Below, one piece after another: positions 28,517 through 35,957 of a stretch of 64,000 nucleotides of DNA. Below the pieces are notes generated by a model. That model was not told where the DNA came from, did no database searches, and saw only the letters and a program-made list of their open reading frames with translations. A program made the position numbers and the translations under genes. This stretch comes from Ophthalmolycus amberensis (taxonomy: Eukaryota; Chordata; Actinopteri; Perciformes; Zoarcidae): NCBI GenBank assembly GCA_024529925.1, contig JAFEUB010000921.1, positions 46,409 to 110,408 on the forward strand, given 5' to 3'. The first letter of the stretch is position 1, and the number at the start of each line of letters is the position of its first letter.

Positions 28517-28997
28517 GGTCTGAAGAGCGGGATGCGGGTCACGGTCTTTAGAGCAAACCAAGGGCTGGCACTTACATCCATGTGATAGGGAAAAAACAAA
28601 CTGTCCATATATTCCTGAGAACAAAAAAGGTTAGATAGTCCAAGTATTCCTGGGATCAAAACAGGGGTTAGCAGGCAGTGTTCAATGTTCAGAGTTCAGA
28701 GTTCAGAGTTCAGAGTTCACTGGTGTCTGGGTACTAACTAAGGTGGCATCTGGGCAGATGACTTTAACTACTTTTCCCTACATCTACTATCATACACAAT
28801 TCAAATCATAGGTGAGCAAAACATTATTCCCAAATAATTCAATCGCTATTATGATGTTGTGATACTTCAAGCATTGCAGTATAGTGTCAAAGAACGTACC
28901 AACCCAAATAAAACAAAACAAAACACAAAGGATAAAAAGGGAAAGAGGTCGAAAGAAGGGAAGCAGAGGAGGGATACAGTGGTTACTGATTCTACTC
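28517..28997 (-). other. 3' untranslated region between env and the polypurine tract
   Basis: About 480 bp with no convincing ORF; short frames here cross the LTR border and are shadows. It holds a small 7-bp tandem repeat (28687-28720) and an A-rich stretch on the plus strand around 28905-28965 (AAACAAAACAAAACAC and similar). No accessory gene is recognisable. Confidence 0.6.
28687..28720. repeat. 7-bp tandem repeat (GTTCAGA)x4
   Basis: Four perfect GTTCAGA units followed by a partial GTTCAC, inside the 3' untranslated region of the element. This is ordinary replication slippage; no function is inferred. Confidence 0.9.
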
Positions 28998-29693
28998 CTA
29001 GACAGGACTGGAGACCGTCAGCGGAGCGGTCGCCGGGTGGCTAACACGTGGAGCTCCGTATAGGAGGGAGTCCAGTCTGTTCTGTAGCTTCTGGATGTAT
29101 TTGTACATAATATGTGCGACGATTGCTGTGATTATCCAGCCACTAAGAAGGAGTCCCAAGGCTAGCATGCTGAGGTTGGTCGCCTGGTAGGGGTTGGACC
29201 TAATCAAATGGTTAAACAATGTGGTAGTGAGTCCAGTGGGTTTGAGGCTGAACTGGACCAATTTCGTCCCTTCTGTTAGAAGCTGCTGTTGGATGTTATC
29301 ATCAATGGTGAGGTTGTGACCCTTGAAGGCGTCCATAATCTCAATCTCTACATCGTGTGTGTCTGGGTTGAGGTAATGGAGGACGATGTCCTTGATGTGC
29401 AGTGTGGCTCCTTGTGGAACTGTCAAAAAGAATGTCTGATTTGGTAAAGTTAGCTTAGTGGCGGTGTCATGGCGATCGTATGATACGAGGACTTCGGTGG
29501 CTGGGGTGCTAACCAGCCATCTGTTGCCTGCTCGTTCTACTCTTGTCTCCGTACCATCATCCTTGACGGACAGGCTACCTCGGCACCTCTGTTCAGGGGA
29601 CTCGGCTCTCAAGCCGCAGAGGTAGCCTGTTACGTCTCTAACGAAAGGGTTGCTCGGGCAGACCCAGTGGATGTCTTTAGTTTTTGTACACAT
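28998..29693 (-). other. env fragment 3: Cys-rich ectodomain, membrane anchor, tail
   Basis: 231 codons from an internal ATG; the frame is open further upstream, so this is not an independent start. Cysteines lie at 2, 12, 26 and 37, and sequons at NQT, NLT and NLS. A membrane-proximal helical stretch covers ~125-165. One transmembrane segment (~174-195, LSMLALGLLLSGWIITAIVA) is followed by a tail of about 35 residues with a Leu-rich start. Stop at 29000-28998. Confidence 0.82.
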
Positions 29694-29695
29694 GC

Positions 29696-30493
29696 CTAGG
29701 TTGGGGATGAGGTAGAGGGAGAGATCGTCGTCATGGTAAGCAAGGATTGGCGGTGTACAGGTGTATCGCCTTTCCAGAATCCGACATTCAAAACTGACTT
29801 CATTCGATATACATTTTGTCTCTCTATGATTGGTAGATTCAGAATGAATCCTATTTCTAGGTTCTTTGGATCTACCGATATCGGGATGGCGCTGCCAAGA
29901 CTATAAGCTAGATGTACCTGTGATGGTTGCACAACAGTAGTGGTCGCAGATCTAAGGATTTTGTTGGCAAGGTCCAAAGGGACCAGATAGGGTGGGATTT
30001 TCCCACTGGTCAAGCTATTGACCGATGAGCTGATTTCTCTGATGAGATCCTGCATTAAATCTCGTACTACTCGTACATAGGTTATGTCTTCTTGGACTAC
30101 TTCGGAGAGAGTAGCTAAGGCATGCAAGGTGTTATTGAGGAGAGCAGAATGTAAGTTTACAGTGACGATGGTTCCCTGAAGGGTTTTACCCAGGCCCTGT
30201 AACTGTGCTTGCTGGAGTTGGATTCGCTGTTGGATCTCTGGCATTTCTTTGTCAAGTTCGCCCATGTGTCTTTGGAGCGCGCTCAGGCTAATGGAGTTGG
30301 CGGCCGAGAGGCCGATGGAGAAAAGGGACCCAATGGCCGATGCTGCGACGAGCAGACCGCCGAGGAATCTCTTTGGTCGGTTCTTACCGCTAAGATCCTC
30401 CTCAGTGACCAAGAACTTGTGTAATTGGTCGAGGATGTGAGCGGTCGTCTGCTTGGCCCTGTCGACTGTGTCGTGGGCTTGGACTCCGCTCAA
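29696..30493 (-). other. env fragment 2: cleavage site, fusion peptide, helical core
   Basis: The frame is open from about 30529; the listed start is a TTG and not a real initiation site. RPKR (30379-30368) is followed by FLGGLLVAASAIGSLFSIG, a Gly/Ala-rich fusion-peptide-like stretch. About 100 residues of Leu/Gln-rich heptads then suggest a trimeric coiled coil, with one N-glycosylation sequon (NNT). The last ~25 codons before TAG at 29698-29696 are out of frame with the rest of env. Confidence 0.8.
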
Positions 30494-30504
30494 CCTTCCT
30501 TCGG

Positions 30505-30714
30505 TCAGCCGTGGGGCAATCGGATATGCTTACGGTACACGTCCCAGGGGTCTAGTCGTACGTAGACTCTCTGGGAGTAGAGGTCGCAACAGGTAATTAG
30601 GAGTCCGGGTGTCCCTTGTAGGACGATCCCAGTCGGTGGGCCTGGTTCCACCATTTCTAGCGCTTGGGTGAGTTGTAGACCGAAGAGTATGCCAAGGATC
30701 CAAGGGAGCCCCAT
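30505..30714 (-). other. env fragment 1: signal peptide and start of short subunit
   Basis: ATG at 30714; a GTG four codons upstream is in frame but less likely. Residues 1-~20 are hydrophobic (MGLPWILGILFGLQLTQALE), a good signal peptide. About 48 more residues follow, including a CC pair, before TGA at 30507-30505. The next frame is open from 30529, so the break is confined to about 25 bases. Confidence 0.8.
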
Positions 30715-30739
30715 CGGTGAACACACCAGAATCTGATTA

Positions 30740-30773
30740 CTGTGGGGATAATGTGTTCTATGTTATAGGTTAG
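30740..30773 (-). other. Candidate env splice acceptor with branch point
   Basis: On the minus strand CACTAACC (branch-point match CTAAC at 30773-30769) is followed about 27 bases later by TTATCCCCACAG, ending at 30740. That is 26 bases before the env ATG at 30714 and after the pol stop. This is the expected place for the acceptor that makes env mRNA. The pyrimidine tract is short. Confidence 0.5.
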
Positions 30774-30818
30774 TGCATGCCGACGGGGTGAGTTGGGGCA
30801 TGCAGTTAATTCCTATCT

Positions 30819-33800
30819 CTACTGGGGGGAGATGGCCGTAGCCTCTCCTTGGAGTGAACCCGGTTTGTAGGGTTTGATTTGGTTCGCATGGAACTCTTTG
30901 TCTTGGTAGGCCAGTTTGGCTCCTGCGGCGGCGAGCTGGCCGAGAACATGGCGGATCTCAGCCAGGTGTTCCTCAAAGGTCCGACTCCTCATGAGGATGT
31001 CGTCCACGTATATGAGGTGTCCACGAGCGGCGGCGTCGGCCGTCGCTTTGTGGAGGAAGATGTTGAACTCTGAGGGAGAGTTCGAGTACCCGAATGGGCA
31101 GCGGTTCCAAGTGTACTGGCGATTGCCAAAGGAGAACGCAAGCTTGTATTGGTCGACTGGGTCGACTCTCATGGTCCAGAACCCATTGGCTATGTCCACC
31201 GCTGAGAAGAAACAGGCCTCTTTTACCGTTGCCAGTTCCTGATCCAAGTGGATCATTGGCCAACGGGAGAGGGGAACCTGCTTGTTCAGTGGGCGGTAGT
31301 TGATGGTAAGACGCCATTTCCCAGTTGGCTTCAGCACTGGCCAGATGGGCGAGTTGTACATTGAGTTGCACTCCCTGATGATTTGCTTTTCCAGCAATTT
31401 GTCAAGGATCTCTTGAATCGAGTCATAGGCGGCCAATGGGGTTCTGTACTGATGTACAAAGGTTGGTTGGGCCTGTGGGTCGGTGGAGATGCGGACCGTG
31501 TGGAGGTCGGTGACTCCGCAGTCGTGGGAGTCTTTTGAAAAGATCTCCTGAAACTCGCGGAACAAGTGTCGAAGTGTGTCTCTCTGAGTTTCTGTTGTCA
31601 GAGCGTCCGACTTCGCGAGCTGTTGCTCCATCTCTGCCTCAAAGCCAGGGTACGGTTCGTTTGTTGGTGAATCCGCACCCGTGACCTCGGGGGTCGAATC
31701 TCCTGGTGGAGTAGTGAGGATGTACACTATCATGTCGCCGCCAGTACTCAGGGAAGCGTCGTGGAGTGCTTCGCTCTGTAGCATTTCATGACGGACGATG
31801 GTGATCATTTTGGTCGGAAAGGTGTAAAGAAGACCATTCAGTTCACCCTCTCGAGCTAGGGATGGGGGCAGCTCCCCTATGACAGGGACTGTGAGTTCAA
31901 AGTCGTGGAAGGACTGGTCAACCAGTATCCCTAATGGTTGCCCTCCCGTCACCTGGATCGGTGAGTAGGTCAGATTCTGAACCAGTATGTAGGCTGAACG
32001 ATTGTTCACCTCAAGCAGGGGCGTACCACAGACTGTCAAGTTCAGTTCCCAGAAGCGGGGCAGCGGTTGGAAGAACGCCTGTTCGCTAGGCAGCGTCTGT
32101 CCCTTAAGGATGACGAGGCGTATGGAAACTCCAGTAGTGCGGGCGGGCACTGTCGTGCCAGTTTCGCTGGCGACTTGACACGCCTGGGGGATGGTTTGCC
32201 CCGAGACCATGTGTTCGGGTTCGGTGGAAAGGGGGTAGCGCTCAGCGCTACCTTGGGACCACAGAACTTGTTGGACTGTGTCCAATACGGCGCCAAGTCT
32301 TACTAGCAGGTCTGCGCCCACAAAGAACGGGGGATGGAGTCGAGGGACTACACTGATCAGGTGTATCACCTGTTTTCCTCCAATCCGTACGTGGAGGGCA
32401 CACACACCGATGGCTTTGAGCATCGTTTGTGGTAGTTCAGCTGACAGAAGCCGGTGGCTTCGCTGAACGAAGACTGGCGGTGGATTTTGTTGGCAGAGCG
32501 TGTTGAACACGTCTTGGCTGACAGCTGATTTTTCAGACCAGAGTGCTAGGAGAGCCTCTGGATTCATAATGCCATTAAGGTGTACGCCTCCAGTCAAGCG
32601 GGGGGCGTACAATGCTGAAGTTGGGTCTTCCAACGAGCAAAGGAAAGACTGGTGATCACGGGGCAAGCTCTCATGGTTCGGGTGCGACTGTCCCAGGTCC
32701 GCAGGTGGAGCGGGCTGAGCCGACTCAGGGGGAGTCTCTGGCAGGCACAGGGGCGTCGGCAACTCGTTTTCATGAATGACGGCGACTTGTCCGTCTGGAA
32801 CTGACGTGTCACCAGTAAGGTTCAGGGGCCTAGGTGTGTCTACTTGTGCCCAAATGTGTCCCTGATGACAGTCAATGAGCGGGGCCAATCGGTCCAAGAG
32901 GTCCTGGCCAAGGAGTAAGGGTTCGGTGTCTAGGATGCAGACATGGATGGGATGCTTGATAGTCATTCCCTGAAAGGCGATGTCACGTTTGGTGATGGGC
33001 GACTTATCTTGGGTGTAGCTGGTGATGCTAACCGCGCAAGTTTCGCTTTGCAGCGTCGTGCCAAGGGAATGCATAGTTCCAGCAACCATCAAGAAGGTGG
33101 CGGTACACATGAGGCTGATTTCTGACCCGGAATCGAGTAGAGCAAGAGTGTTATGGCCTCCCAGTGTGACTGAGATGTATATACGACGGGCCCTGCCTTT
33201 GCGGACAAGGTCACCCAAGAAGGTCATGGGACGGGGAGGTGCGAAGTCGGGAGTGGCCGTTTCCGGGAGTGTGCTGATGTCTCTCCCCCCACCTACAAAG
33301 TAGACTTTGGCGGCAGAGGAAGAAGTCTCTAGGCTTAGTCCGGCGGGCGGCAAGTTGGGATTGGGTTTCCCTGGCGGGGTTGGTGGTTTCCCCGGCTGCT
33401 TGACTGCCTCTTGCACATACTTACGGATTTGGCTCTCCAGCTCAGGCTTGTCAGCTTCCCTTGCAGGGAGGCTGCGAGCCTGTCCGTTATACCTACCTGG
33501 TTGTGGAGGGTTGCGTTCAACCCTCCTTGGTGGATGCGATGTGGGTCGCTGCCTTGGCCTTACCTGGTTGTGAGCTTGGGGGTGTCTCGCACCCCCCTGG
33601 TTGCGTTGGTCCTCCGACCGCCATGGTCGTTGGTTTCTCAAGGGTGGCCGAGAGTCTCTGGACTGTTGGATGCCCAGGACTCTGGCAGTGTCTTCATGCT
33701 TCTTCATATGCCTCAAACGCCTGAAGTAATCTCTCGGGCCCGTTAGCCTTCCTTGAGAGATTGCAAGAGCGCCGATGGTGGCAGAAGCTGGGTCGGGGTA

Positions 33801-34835
33801 CAGGGAGTACTCCGCCCGGAGAGCCAGACAGAGGCTCGAGTAGCGGTCGCGGATACCTGGCTGGAGTGTTTCCATGAAAACATGGACGCCTCTGGCCGTG
33901 GTTTTCCCGCTTAGCTTTAGCTTTTCGCGCGATGAGGGGCGCGAGATGTCAAGGAGGCAGCGGTCGATCTCCCATGGATAGTCGTCGATGCTCGACTCTC
34001 TGCTACCGGGATCGAAACGTTCTACATCTTTGGTAAGAGATTCAATCTGCCGGGTACGCAGGCCCTGCGCGCCGATGGGGCCTGGGCCGTCCGAGTCTCT
34101 TAATTCACCGCGAGGGGAATCAGGGCGACTATCCCCCCTCCTCGGGGGGGAGGGGGAGTGGTTTCGTCGCGACCTTGAACTAGGGGGAGGGCATTGGTCT
34201 TCCCCCCTGTTGGGTGGGGAAGCCGTTCGACTGAAATGCAGGGTGGCCCGACTCGGGCCGAATGAGGCACCACTGTCCAAGGGTTGCGAGGAACGATTGG
34301 CAGTGTAGCTGTCCAAAGTGACGTGGTGAGCGGCTAGGTTGGATGGCACAGTACTTACCTGGATCAGGGGTGTCTGTTCCTGCGTGGTACTGTGAAGCAC
34401 TTTCATTCTGTCGTTAGCCTCTAGGGTGGTGCTGAGCTCCGTGTGGATCTGCTTGAGATCCACTTGCAAGGTCTCATTTTCTACCTGAAGCGCTCGATAG
34501 TCGGTTTCTCCCTGCCTCACCTCAATCTGGATCTCACCCATTGCTCTGCGCAGCCTGTCGCCTTCCCTGCGGTGTGCGACAGCTTGCAGCTGCATCTTCT
34601 GATGGTAGGTGAGGAAGATTGATCCAATCACGTCTTGAATCATACGTTTTGGTTTACATAGATGGTTTACATACGCCATTAACTCCACTAATTGCTTCTG
34701 ACACGCGTCGGTGTCGGATGTACCAAAGTACTCTCTCTCAGCTGGCGTGAGCGTGAGGAGATCGGCCACCGCATCTCGTGATACGGTGTCTTCTAGAGCT
34801 ACAGCTCCAGGAGTGGAGTCTTTGTGGTCGCTCAT
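30819..34835 (-). CDS. gag-pol: Gag-protease-RT polyprotein, one frame, pol internally deleted
   Basis: A 1338-codon frame from ATG (34835) to TAG (30821-30819). Residues 1-~380 are Gag. Position 2 is not Gly, so no myristoylation signal is seen. A heptad-rich helix covers ~85-145, a Ser/Pro/Arg linker ~200-250, and a retrotransposon-Gag/CA-like segment ~260-375. Residues ~385-460 are Arg/Pro-rich and replace zinc knuckles (no CCHC seen). Retropepsin is at ~545-660, with DSG at 568-570 and LLGQDLL at 641-647. A second retropepsin-like copy at ~745-860 has ALW at 764-766 instead of DSG. A dUTPase-like spacer covers ~890-975. RT runs from ~1110, with FFSAVDIANGFW, CPFGYSNSP and YVDD at 1276-1279. 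After ~1313 the frame jumps to a tail with HANQIKPY (1316-1323) that resembles the integrase C-terminus. RNase H and the integrase core are absent. Gag and Pol share a frame with no stop or shift between them. Confidence 0.9.
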   Translation of the reverse strand: MSDHKDSTPGAVALEDTVSRDAVADLLTLTPAEREYFGTSDTDACQKQLVELMAYVNHLCKPKRMIQDVIGSIFLTYHQKMQLQAVAHRREGDRLRRAMGEIQIEVRQGETDYRALQVENETLQVDLKQIHTELSTTLEANDRMKVLHSTTQEQTPLIQVSTVPSNLAAHHVTLDSYTANRSSQPLDSGASFGPSRATLHFSRTASPPNRGEDQCPPPSSRSRRNHSPSPPRRGDSRPDSPRGELRDSDGPGPIGAQGLRTRQIESLTKDVERFDPGSRESSIDDYPWEIDRCLLDISRPSSREKLKLSGKTTARGVHVFMETLQPGIRDRYSSLCLALRAEYSLYPDPASATIGALAISQGRLTGPRDYFRRLRHMKKHEDTARVLGIQQSRDSRPPLRNQRPWRSEDQRNQGGARHPQAHNQVRPRQRPTSHPPRRVERNPPQPGRYNGQARSLPAREADKPELESQIRKYVQEAVKQPGKPPTPPGKPNPNLPPAGLSLETSSSAAKVYFVGGGRDISTLPETATPDFAPPRPMTFLGDLVRKGRARRIYISVTLGGHNTLALLDSGSEISLMCTATFLMVAGTMHSLGTTLQSETCAVSITSYTQDKSPITKRDIAFQGMTIKHPIHVCILDTEPLLLGQDLLDRLAPLIDCHQGHIWAQVDTPRPLNLTGDTSVPDGQVAVIHENELPTPLCLPETPPESAQPAPPADLGQSHPNHESLPRDHQSFLCSLEDPTSALYAPRLTGGVHLNGIMNPEALLALWSEKSAVSQDVFNTLCQQNPPPVFVQRSHRLLSAELPQTMLKAIGVCALHVRIGGKQVIHLISVVPRLHPPFFVGADLLVRLGAVLDTVQQVLWSQGSAERYPLSTEPEHMVSGQTIPQACQVASETGTTVPARTTGVSIRLVILKGQTLPSEQAFFQPLPRFWELNLTVCGTPLLEVNNRSAYILVQNLTYSPIQVTGGQPLGILVDQSFHDFELTVPVIGELPPSLAREGELNGLLYTFPTKMITIVRHEMLQSEALHDASLSTGGDMIVYILTTPPGDSTPEVTGADSPTNEPYPGFEAEMEQQLAKSDALTTETQRDTLRHLFREFQEIFSKDSHDCGVTDLHTVRISTDPQAQPTFVHQYRTPLAAYDSIQEILDKLLEKQIIRECNSMYNSPIWPVLKPTGKWRLTINYRPLNKQVPLSRWPMIHLDQELATVKEACFFSAVDIANGFWTMRVDPVDQYKLAFSFGNRQYTWNRCPFGYSNSPSEFNIFLHKATADAAARGHLIYVDDILMRSRTFEEHLAEIRHVLGQLAAAGAKLAYQDKEFHANQIKPYKPGSLQGEATAISPQ
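30891..31508 (-). other. Reverse transcriptase fingers/palm, truncated
   Basis: Residues ~1110-1315. It has fingers motifs (SPIWPVLKPTGKWRLTINYR at 1162-1181), the first catalytic aspartate region FFSAVDIANGF (1209-1219), FGYSNSPSEF (1248-1257) and YVDD (1276-1279). The thumb, connection and RNase H that should follow are missing. The palm residues are intact, but without the thumb it is unlikely to be an efficient polymerase. Confidence 0.88.
32256..32603 (-). other. Second retropepsin-like domain, catalytically dead
   Basis: Residues ~745-860. ALL-ALW-SEKS (761-770) aligns without gaps to ALL-DSG-SEIS (565-574) of the first domain. FFVGADLLVRLGAVLD (837-852) aligns to LLLGQDLLDRLAPLID. The spacing from the active-site triad to the conserved Gly is 76 residues here against 75 in the first domain. 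The DSG triad is replaced by ALW, so it cannot cleave. It might pair with the first domain or have a structural role; that is inference. Confidence 0.7.
32856..33203 (-). other. Retropepsin domain of Pol (active-site DSG)
   Basis: Residues ~545-660 of the polyprotein. It has the retropepsin order: ALLDSGSEIS around Asp568, a middle flap region, and ILDTEPLLLGQDLLDRL with the conserved G-x-D turn (G643, D645). It should act as a homodimer to process Gag-Pol. The catalytic residues are present, so the domain looks functional. Confidence 0.85.
34353..34361 (-). other. Strong splice-donor consensus inside gag
   Basis: The sequence CAG|GTAAGT lies between codons 159 and 160 of the gag frame (minus strand, exon end at 34359). 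It is a near-perfect vertebrate donor. Joining it to the env acceptor would bring a TAA stop directly after codon 159. It may be a real regulatory donor or a chance match. Confidence 0.4.
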
Positions 34836-35432
34836 TCTCTTTTAATAAGCGCGACTCCTAGTGGTTATTGATTCCCTACTGTTAGTAAGAAACTGTTAAC
34901 GTTTACTGTTAATGCAGGAGCACAGTGAATTGCCTAGTTCTGTGACTTACAAATTTCTACTGTACTACTCTGATATCACTACTGCTTGGCAACCAAAGGT
35001 ACAAAATGCTAACGTGGCTTAGCGCTTTTGGCCTATGACAGCTGTGTATAACTTCTTTGAGGGATTTAAGAAAACAAAGTATTGGTATTACAAATAAACG
35101 ATCAAACCTACTACACAGCTGACTGTTAGTTTAGGAAATGAAACGAGTAATTGGACCTGAAAGGAAACGAAATAAGAATTTCAGAAAAATTTAAATTCAA
35201 TTAAAATTAAGATTAAAATCAAAATTAAAGTCAAAAATTAAATTACAATAAGGAAAAATTTTGAATATCAAAGGTCTACCTATTTTGGAAAATAAGTTTC
35301 AGAAATTTGGATCATTCAAAAGCAGAAAAAAAATTAATTTTTCGAAAAAAATTAAATTTTGGAAAATTAATTATTCAAAAATAATTATGGATTATTATGC
35401 ATATATACTGTAATAAGACTGGAATAACGTGG
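34836..35432 (-). other. 5' untranslated leader
   Basis: About 600 bp between the primer site and the gag start. The stretch 35160-35400 is strongly A-rich on the plus strand, so T-rich in the sense direction, with repeated AATTAAAA-like words. No ORF of note is present. A splice-donor-like GTAAGT is at 34950-34945. It should contain the packaging signal, but none can be recognised by sequence alone. Confidence 0.7.
34945..34950 (-). other. Candidate major splice donor
   Basis: On the minus strand AAATTT|GTAAGT lies about 110 bases upstream of the gag ATG. The intron side is a full consensus but the exon side is poor. Its place in the leader is where simple retroviruses keep the donor used for env mRNA, and it pairs logically with the acceptor at 30740. 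Confidence 0.4.
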
Positions 35433-35449
35433 CCTCACACGGGGCACCA
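35433..35449 (-). other. Primer-binding site for elongator tRNA-Met
   Basis: On the minus strand TGGTGCCCCGTGTGAGG begins 3 bases (TAT) after the 5' LTR end. Its plus-strand complement CCTCACACGGGGCACCA matches, from memory, the 3' end of the vertebrate elongator tRNA-Met including CCA over 17 bases; the next base differs. This fixes the element's orientation and the LTR boundary. Confidence 0.88.
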
Positions 35450-35574
35450 ATATGTTGGGAACGTAGAGGGGCGTGTTTGGGTTATCAGCATTTAAGAAAC
35501 TGAATTCTTGACATCAATAGAATTATTAATGTAAGTAACAATTATTAATGATTATTAATAACAACGGGGCACCA

Positions 35575-35662
35575 CCCTGTAAACAGGGACTAATAACCAA
35601 ACGATAAACTAAGTCTCATAATTAGTGGCCACTCGTAATGTCAATAGTCGTGTGCGACTATT
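35575..35662 (-). other. U5 cluster of short inverted repeats
   Basis: Three perfect dyads lie within 90 bp of U5. CCCTGT-AA-ACAGGG is at 35575-35588, the palindrome AGTGGCCACT at 35624-35633, and AATAGTCG-TGTG-CGACTATT at 35643-35662. All would be transcribed into the 5' end of the genomic RNA, where stem-loops act in packaging, dimerisation or primer-site presentation in retroviruses. That role here is an inference. The same set occurs at 26796-26883 in the other LTR. Confidence 0.6.
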
Positions 35663-35775
35663 CATTCGAGGTGACAGTGAAGGTTTAAGTTCGTACACAG
35701 ACCACTACATCCAAACCTTATTACACAAATATGCACAAGTAATCACAAACGACTGCTCTTTAAAATATAACAGAA

Positions 35776-35781
35776 TTTATT
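35776..35781 (-). terminator. Poly(A) signal AATAAA in the 5' LTR
   Basis: AATAAA on the minus strand, followed 26-43 bases downstream by a GT-rich stretch (GTTTGTGATTACTTGTG, 35750-35734), which is the normal layout for cleavage and polyadenylation. In the 5' LTR it sits just after the presumed start site and must be ignored or suppressed for full-length transcripts. Confidence 0.6.
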
Positions 35782-35840
35782 AAATCGAAATAATAAGTGA
35801 TCAGATCAATTAATATCACAACCAACAACGCTATCATACA

Positions 35841-35848
35841 ATTTTATA
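35841..35848 (-). promoter_or_regulatory. Probable TATA box of the LTR promoter
   Basis: On the minus strand this reads TATAAAAT in the context GGCATATAAAATTG. It lies about 60 bases upstream of the AATAAA signal, which gives a classic retroviral U3-R-U5 plan with transcription starting near 35,815 and a short R. The alternative TATAAG near 37,105 would leave an implausibly long R. The same box lies at 27062-27069 in the other LTR. No start-site data are available. Confidence 0.6.
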
Positions 35849-35898
35849 TGCCTAACCTAACAAATGAATAAAATGGGTGATGATGTATGTAATACAAG

Positions 35899-35930
35899 TA
35901 TGTGTGTGTGTGTGTATGGGTCTGTGTATG
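35899..35930. repeat. TG microsatellite in the U3
   Basis: A short GT-rich run of about 30 bases (GTATGTGTGTGTGTGTGTATG and following). It is the same length in the left LTR near 27120-27151, which supports the LTRs being nearly contemporaneous, since microsatellites change length quickly. Confidence 0.7.
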
Positions 35931-35957
35931 TAAAGGAAGGGGGGCTTAAAGCTACCG

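Larger units (their letters stand above)
28998..30714 (-). pseudogene. env: env, class I fusion-protein-like, broken into three frames
   Basis: The env region follows gag-pol by 104 bases and spans three frames: 30714-30505, 30493-29696 and 29693-28998. It should encode a membrane glycoprotein that fuses viral and cell membranes. In order it has a signal peptide, a short N-terminal subunit of about 110 residues, an RPKR furin site and a hydrophobic fusion peptide. A long heptad-rich helix, a Cys-containing ectodomain, one transmembrane segment and a tail of about 35 residues follow. The short first subunit and overall plan resemble paramyxovirus-type fusion proteins rather than a large SU plus TM. 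Two frameshifts, one within 30529-30505 and one near 29740-29820, break it, so no full product is made. Expression would use the acceptor at 30740. Consensus error at the shifts cannot be excluded. Confidence 0.85.

Noticed and set aside
28426..28659. 77-codon minus-strand frame across the LTR border
   Set aside because: It crosses the polypurine tract and LTR edge, which are better explained as cis-acting sites.
30505..30530. Programmed frameshift in env
   Set aside because: No slippery heptamer is evident, and retroviral env is not known to need one; a one-off indel is simpler.
30973..31371. 132-codon minus-strand frame overlapping RT
   Set aside because: A shadow of the RT frame; the gag-pol frame holds all the conserved motifs.
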